From: Lichenihabitans psoromatis
GTDB lineage: Bacteria > Pseudomonadota > Alphaproteobacteria > Rhizobiales > Beijerinckiaceae
Direction of reading: 5' to 3'
NCBI RefSeq assembly: GCF_004323635.1
Contig: NZ_CP036515.1
Location: forward strand, 124,001-188,000
DNA length: 64,000 nucleotides
Below the pieces are notes generated by a model. It made no database searches and was not told the origin of the DNA. It worked only from the letters and a program-made list of their open reading frames with translations. Made by a program: the position numbers and the translations under genes. Numbering within the stretch: position 1 is the first letter of the stretch; each line of letters opens with the position of its first letter. Positions 62,052 to 64,000 of this stretch are shown here, piece after piece.

Positions 62052-62069
62052 TAAGATGGGCTCTTGCCG

Positions 62070-62351
62070 TCAGGTCAGTTCCCAGACCCGATCGGCCACG
62101 CCGTCGAGATCGTCTTCGGTCACATCGGCCAGTCGCTTCTCGACACGGAACAAGAGGCTCGTTCGCCCCTCGCGCATGATCAGAACGACGGTTTCGAGAT
62201 CGGGTGAGCCAGGGTCGGAGCAGTCGACTTCGCTGACCTTGACGACATCATCTCGATCTAAGACCAATTTGTCGTGGAGAGACGTTGCGAGATCCGCACA
62301 ATGCAACCGTGCGGCCAGAGGAGAGACCCGACGCTGCACAACTTGAAACAT
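62070..62351 (-). CDS. Hypothetical protein
   Basis: 93 aa. Well-mixed soluble composition (LHDKLVLDRDDVVKVSEVDC, LETVVLIMREGRTSLLFRVE, RLADVTEDDLDGVADRVWE). No family recognised. Convergent with ndh, 18 bp apart. Confidence 0.6.
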   Translation of the reverse strand: MFQVVQRRVSPLAARLHCADLATSLHDKLVLDRDDVVKVSEVDCSDPGSPDLETVVLIMREGRTSLLFRVEKRLADVTEDDLDGVADRVWELT

Positions 62352-62442
62352 CTCGGGCCCCCACCGCCGATGTACTCCGCATCAAGATGTCGACCGCAAT
62401 ATACTGGTTTGTCAAGGCCATCGCAGCACAAAGCAGCGCAGG

Positions 62443-62661
62443 TCAGTAATGCGGGGGTGGAACCTGCGGATGCCCTGCCCCCGCGTCGCTTTCGGTTGCC
62501 TTCACCCGATCGCCGAGAGCCGCGACCTGTCGCGACAAGCTTTCGATGCGGCTCCACAGCATCGTGATCGTGTCGCTCAAGTCTTCGATCGCCTGCTCCT
62601 GGTAAGCGAGCCGCATCTCCAGCGTCTCGACACGGTTCGGCAGTGCCGTCGTATCAGTCAT
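62443..62661 (-). CDS. slyX: SlyX family protein
   Basis: 72 aa from ATG. NRVETLEMRLAYQEQAIEDL, SDTITMLWSRIESLSRQVAA is the SlyX coiled coil; end HPQVPPPHY is the family tail. Function unknown. It overlaps the end of trhO by 8 bp, so is translated from the same message. Confidence 0.92.
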   Translation of the reverse strand: MTDTTALPNRVETLEMRLAYQEQAIEDLSDTITMLWSRIESLSRQVAALGDRVKATESDAGAGHPQVPPPHY

Positions 62662-63445
62662 CAGCGGGTGATCCGGATTTGTCGCGACGCGTTTGTTGAA
62701 GACCATGCCCCAGGGCGACCCGCTCGTCGAAGACGAAACAGTCGCCCGACCACCGGCTGTTGGCCGGCTGTACCGTTTCAAGATATTTCAGGATCCCTCC
62801 CTTGAGGTGAAACACCTCGTCGAAGCCAAGCGACAAGAGATAGGCACTCGCCTTTTCGCACCGGATACCGCCGGTGCAGAACATGGCGATTGTTTTGTGC
62901 TTCTGAGGATCGAGCGCGCGCGCCGCGAAATCGGGGAATTCACCGAAGCGACCGATTTTCGGATCGATCGCACCGACAAAGCTGCCCATCTCGACCTCGA
63001 AGCCATTGCGCGTGTCGAGGACGAGGATATCGGGTCGATCCAGAAGGGCGTTCCAATCGGCGGGCTCGACATAGGTGCCGACACGAGCCGTCGGGTCGCC
63101 GCCTGGATGCCCGAGCGTGACGATTTCGCGCTTGAGACGGACCTTCAGGCGGCCGAACGGCATGGTCGCGGCGGTCGAATATTTTAGGTCGAGCCGATCG
63201 AGGCGGCCGCCGAACACGCCATCGCCTTGTAGCGTCTCGACCAAAGCCGCGATCGCCTCGGGAGAGCCGGCCACGGTTCCGTTGATCCCCTCGCGGGCCA
63301 ACAGCACCGTCCCGTAAATCCCGAGGTCCGCACAAACGGCGAGCAAAGGCGGCCTGAGGTCGCGCCAATCGGGTAGCGGAACGAATTGATAGAAAGCGGC
63401 GACCCGGATCGGCATCGCGGCCGTATCGTCGTGATCAGCCGCCAT
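62654..63445 (-). CDS. trhO: tRNA uridine-34 hydroxylase / rhodanese-family sulfurtransferase TrhO
   Basis: 263 aa, YceA/TrhO family. An N-terminal ACP-like domain (RVAAFYQFVPLPDWRDLRPP, YGTVLLAREGINGTVAGS) and a rhodanese domain (ILVLDTRNGFEVEMGSFVGA) with active-site Cys190 in MFCTGGIRCEKAS. Members hydroxylate U34 of tRNA in an O2-dependent way. The start overlaps the end of selO by 11 bp; an alternative ATG is at 63,415. Confidence 0.93.
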   Translation of the reverse strand: MAADHDDTAAMPIRVAAFYQFVPLPDWRDLRPPLLAVCADLGIYGTVLLAREGINGTVAGSPEAIAALVETLQGDGVFGGRLDRLDLKYSTAATMPFGRLKVRLKREIVTLGHPGGDPTARVGTYVEPADWNALLDRPDILVLDTRNGFEVEMGSFVGAIDPKIGRFGEFPDFAARALDPQKHKTIAMFCTGGIRCEKASAYLLSLGFDEVFHLKGGILKYLETVQPANSRWSGDCFVFDERVALGHGLQQTRRDKSGSPADD

Positions 63446-64000
63446 GGGTCGGCGCCTCTCTGCCGTAAGCCTCGCCCATCGCCCGGATCGCGGTGATCTT
63501 GGCTTCGAACATCGACCAATCGTCATCCTTGTCGACGGCACCGAGGATCGTCTCGACCTCATCATGCTGCATGGTGCAGGGCGTGGCGCCGGCGAAATAG
63601 GCATGATCGAGCCGCAACCCCTCTGCGGGCGACGCATCCGCGAAAGCGGACCGCACCGGCGCGAAAGCGTCGGTCGCGTAAATGTGTCCGACCGGTCCGT
63701 GCACGGCCTTGTCGAACCTCGCCGTGCCGCCGTAACAATCGAAGATGACTTGCTCGAATGGCGCCTGGCTGGAAGCGAGGAACCCCCAGAAGGCATGGAC
63801 GAGGTCGTCGTCCCGCTCATCGCCGCGCGCCGCAATCCCAAGCCGCCGCAACGATTGCTCGACGAACGCCCGGCGGAACGCTGGGGCGAACTCCGCCAGC
63901 GCTTGTTCGAGATCGGCTTGTGGCGCGAGCGGGAGAAGGCATTCGGCCAAACGCGTCAGGTTCCACAACAGAACGCCGGGCTGCTCCCCATAAGCGTATC
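63435..64000 (-). CDS. selO: Protein adenylyltransferase SelO (YdiU), C-terminal part; truncated by the window edge
   Basis: The frame is open to the right end: AYGEQPGVLLWNLTRLAECL, LRRLGIAARGDERDDDLVHA, GPVGHIYATDAFAPVRSAF, FAGATPCTMQHDEVETILGA. This is the SelO C-terminus (the family reads RYAYGNQPxIAxWNLxRLAE). SelO is a pseudokinase that AMPylates proteins under redox stress. The ATP-binding part is outside the window. First gene of a selO-trhO-slyX chain. Confidence 0.9.
   Translation of the reverse strand, partial: YAYGEQPGVLLWNLTRLAECLLPLAPQADLEQALAEFAPAFRRAFVEQSLRRLGIAARGDERDDDLVHAFWGFLASSQAPFEQVIFDCYGGTARFDKAVHGPVGHIYATDAFAPVRSAFADASPAEGLRLDHAYFAGATPCTMQHDEVETILGAVDKDDDWSMFEAKITAIRAMGEAYGREAPTHGG

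Noticed and set aside
1..64000. CRISPR arrays
   Set aside because: No regularly spaced 25-40-bp repeats noticed in either strand; the 2256-2297 repeats have a 9-bp period and no spacers.

Overview
The window is high-GC alphaproteobacterial chromosome, most likely Hyphomicrobiales (Methylobacteriaceae/Beijerinckiaceae-like). The basis is marker content: an Irr-type Fur regulator with a heme motif, a MucR/Ros regulator, a TrcR/DUF1013 cell-cycle regulator, DUF1150, DUF2794, two DUF6894 proteins, a long-tailed UvrB, a HemK/PrmC-type methyltransferase gene beside htpG, and the glutathione-dependent formaldehyde pair. No species is assigned.

Positions 1-10,450 are a degraded prophage or phage-like island. 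It starts inside a tyrosine integrase. A broken phage structural gene and two ribbon-helix-helix regulators follow on the minus strand. Then comes a tightly overlapping plus-strand early operon: small HTH proteins, several unknowns, a VapE-type primase/helicase, a 48-aa nested ORF and a RuvC-like nuclease. A serine resolvase and the small and large terminase subunits follow. The phage genes stop abruptly after the large terminase: no portal, capsid or tail genes, only the wreck of an IS5-family transposase.

Positions 10,500-23,600 are an accessory region. It holds a MucR-DUF5996 operon and an EAL-PAS-GGDEF protein. A small XRE-type HTH gene is paired with a DUF4238 gene that a complete IS3-family element has split in two. 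Further features are several decaying copies of the same solo-XRE family, a host-attachment-type protein, two DUF6894 genes, an RsbRD-type histidine kinase, a small zinc-ribbon-like protein and a truncated TetR-like protein. This region ends at a tRNA-Glu(CUC), a plausible integration site.

Positions 23,800-64,000 are core genome: a tandem glycine riboswitch in front of a dadA-type FAD dehydrogenase; DUF72; a secreted protein of unknown function; adhC-fghA (formaldehyde detoxification); znuABC with divergent zur; a lipid kinase; a PAS-GGDEF-EAL protein; an M23 peptidase; queE-queC; a Phd/VapC pair whose antitoxin looks frameshifted; uvrB; a DUF1800/DUF1501 pair; irr; an SH3 protein; a 2-hydroxyacid dehydrogenase; DUF1150 and an RluA-family pseudouridine synthase; trcR; hpf-ptsN; glucokinase; a BAX-inhibitor-1 protein; DUF2794; htpG-prmC-ndh; and a selO-trhO-slyX overlapping operon cut by the right edge.

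Themes that link genes: metal homeostasis (Zur/ZnuABC with a histidine tail on the ATPase, and Irr), cyclic-di-GMP turnover (two dual-domain proteins), C1/formaldehyde and glycine metabolism, and an island whose genes show many stages of decay (amber codon, frameshifts, IS insertion, truncated paralogues).
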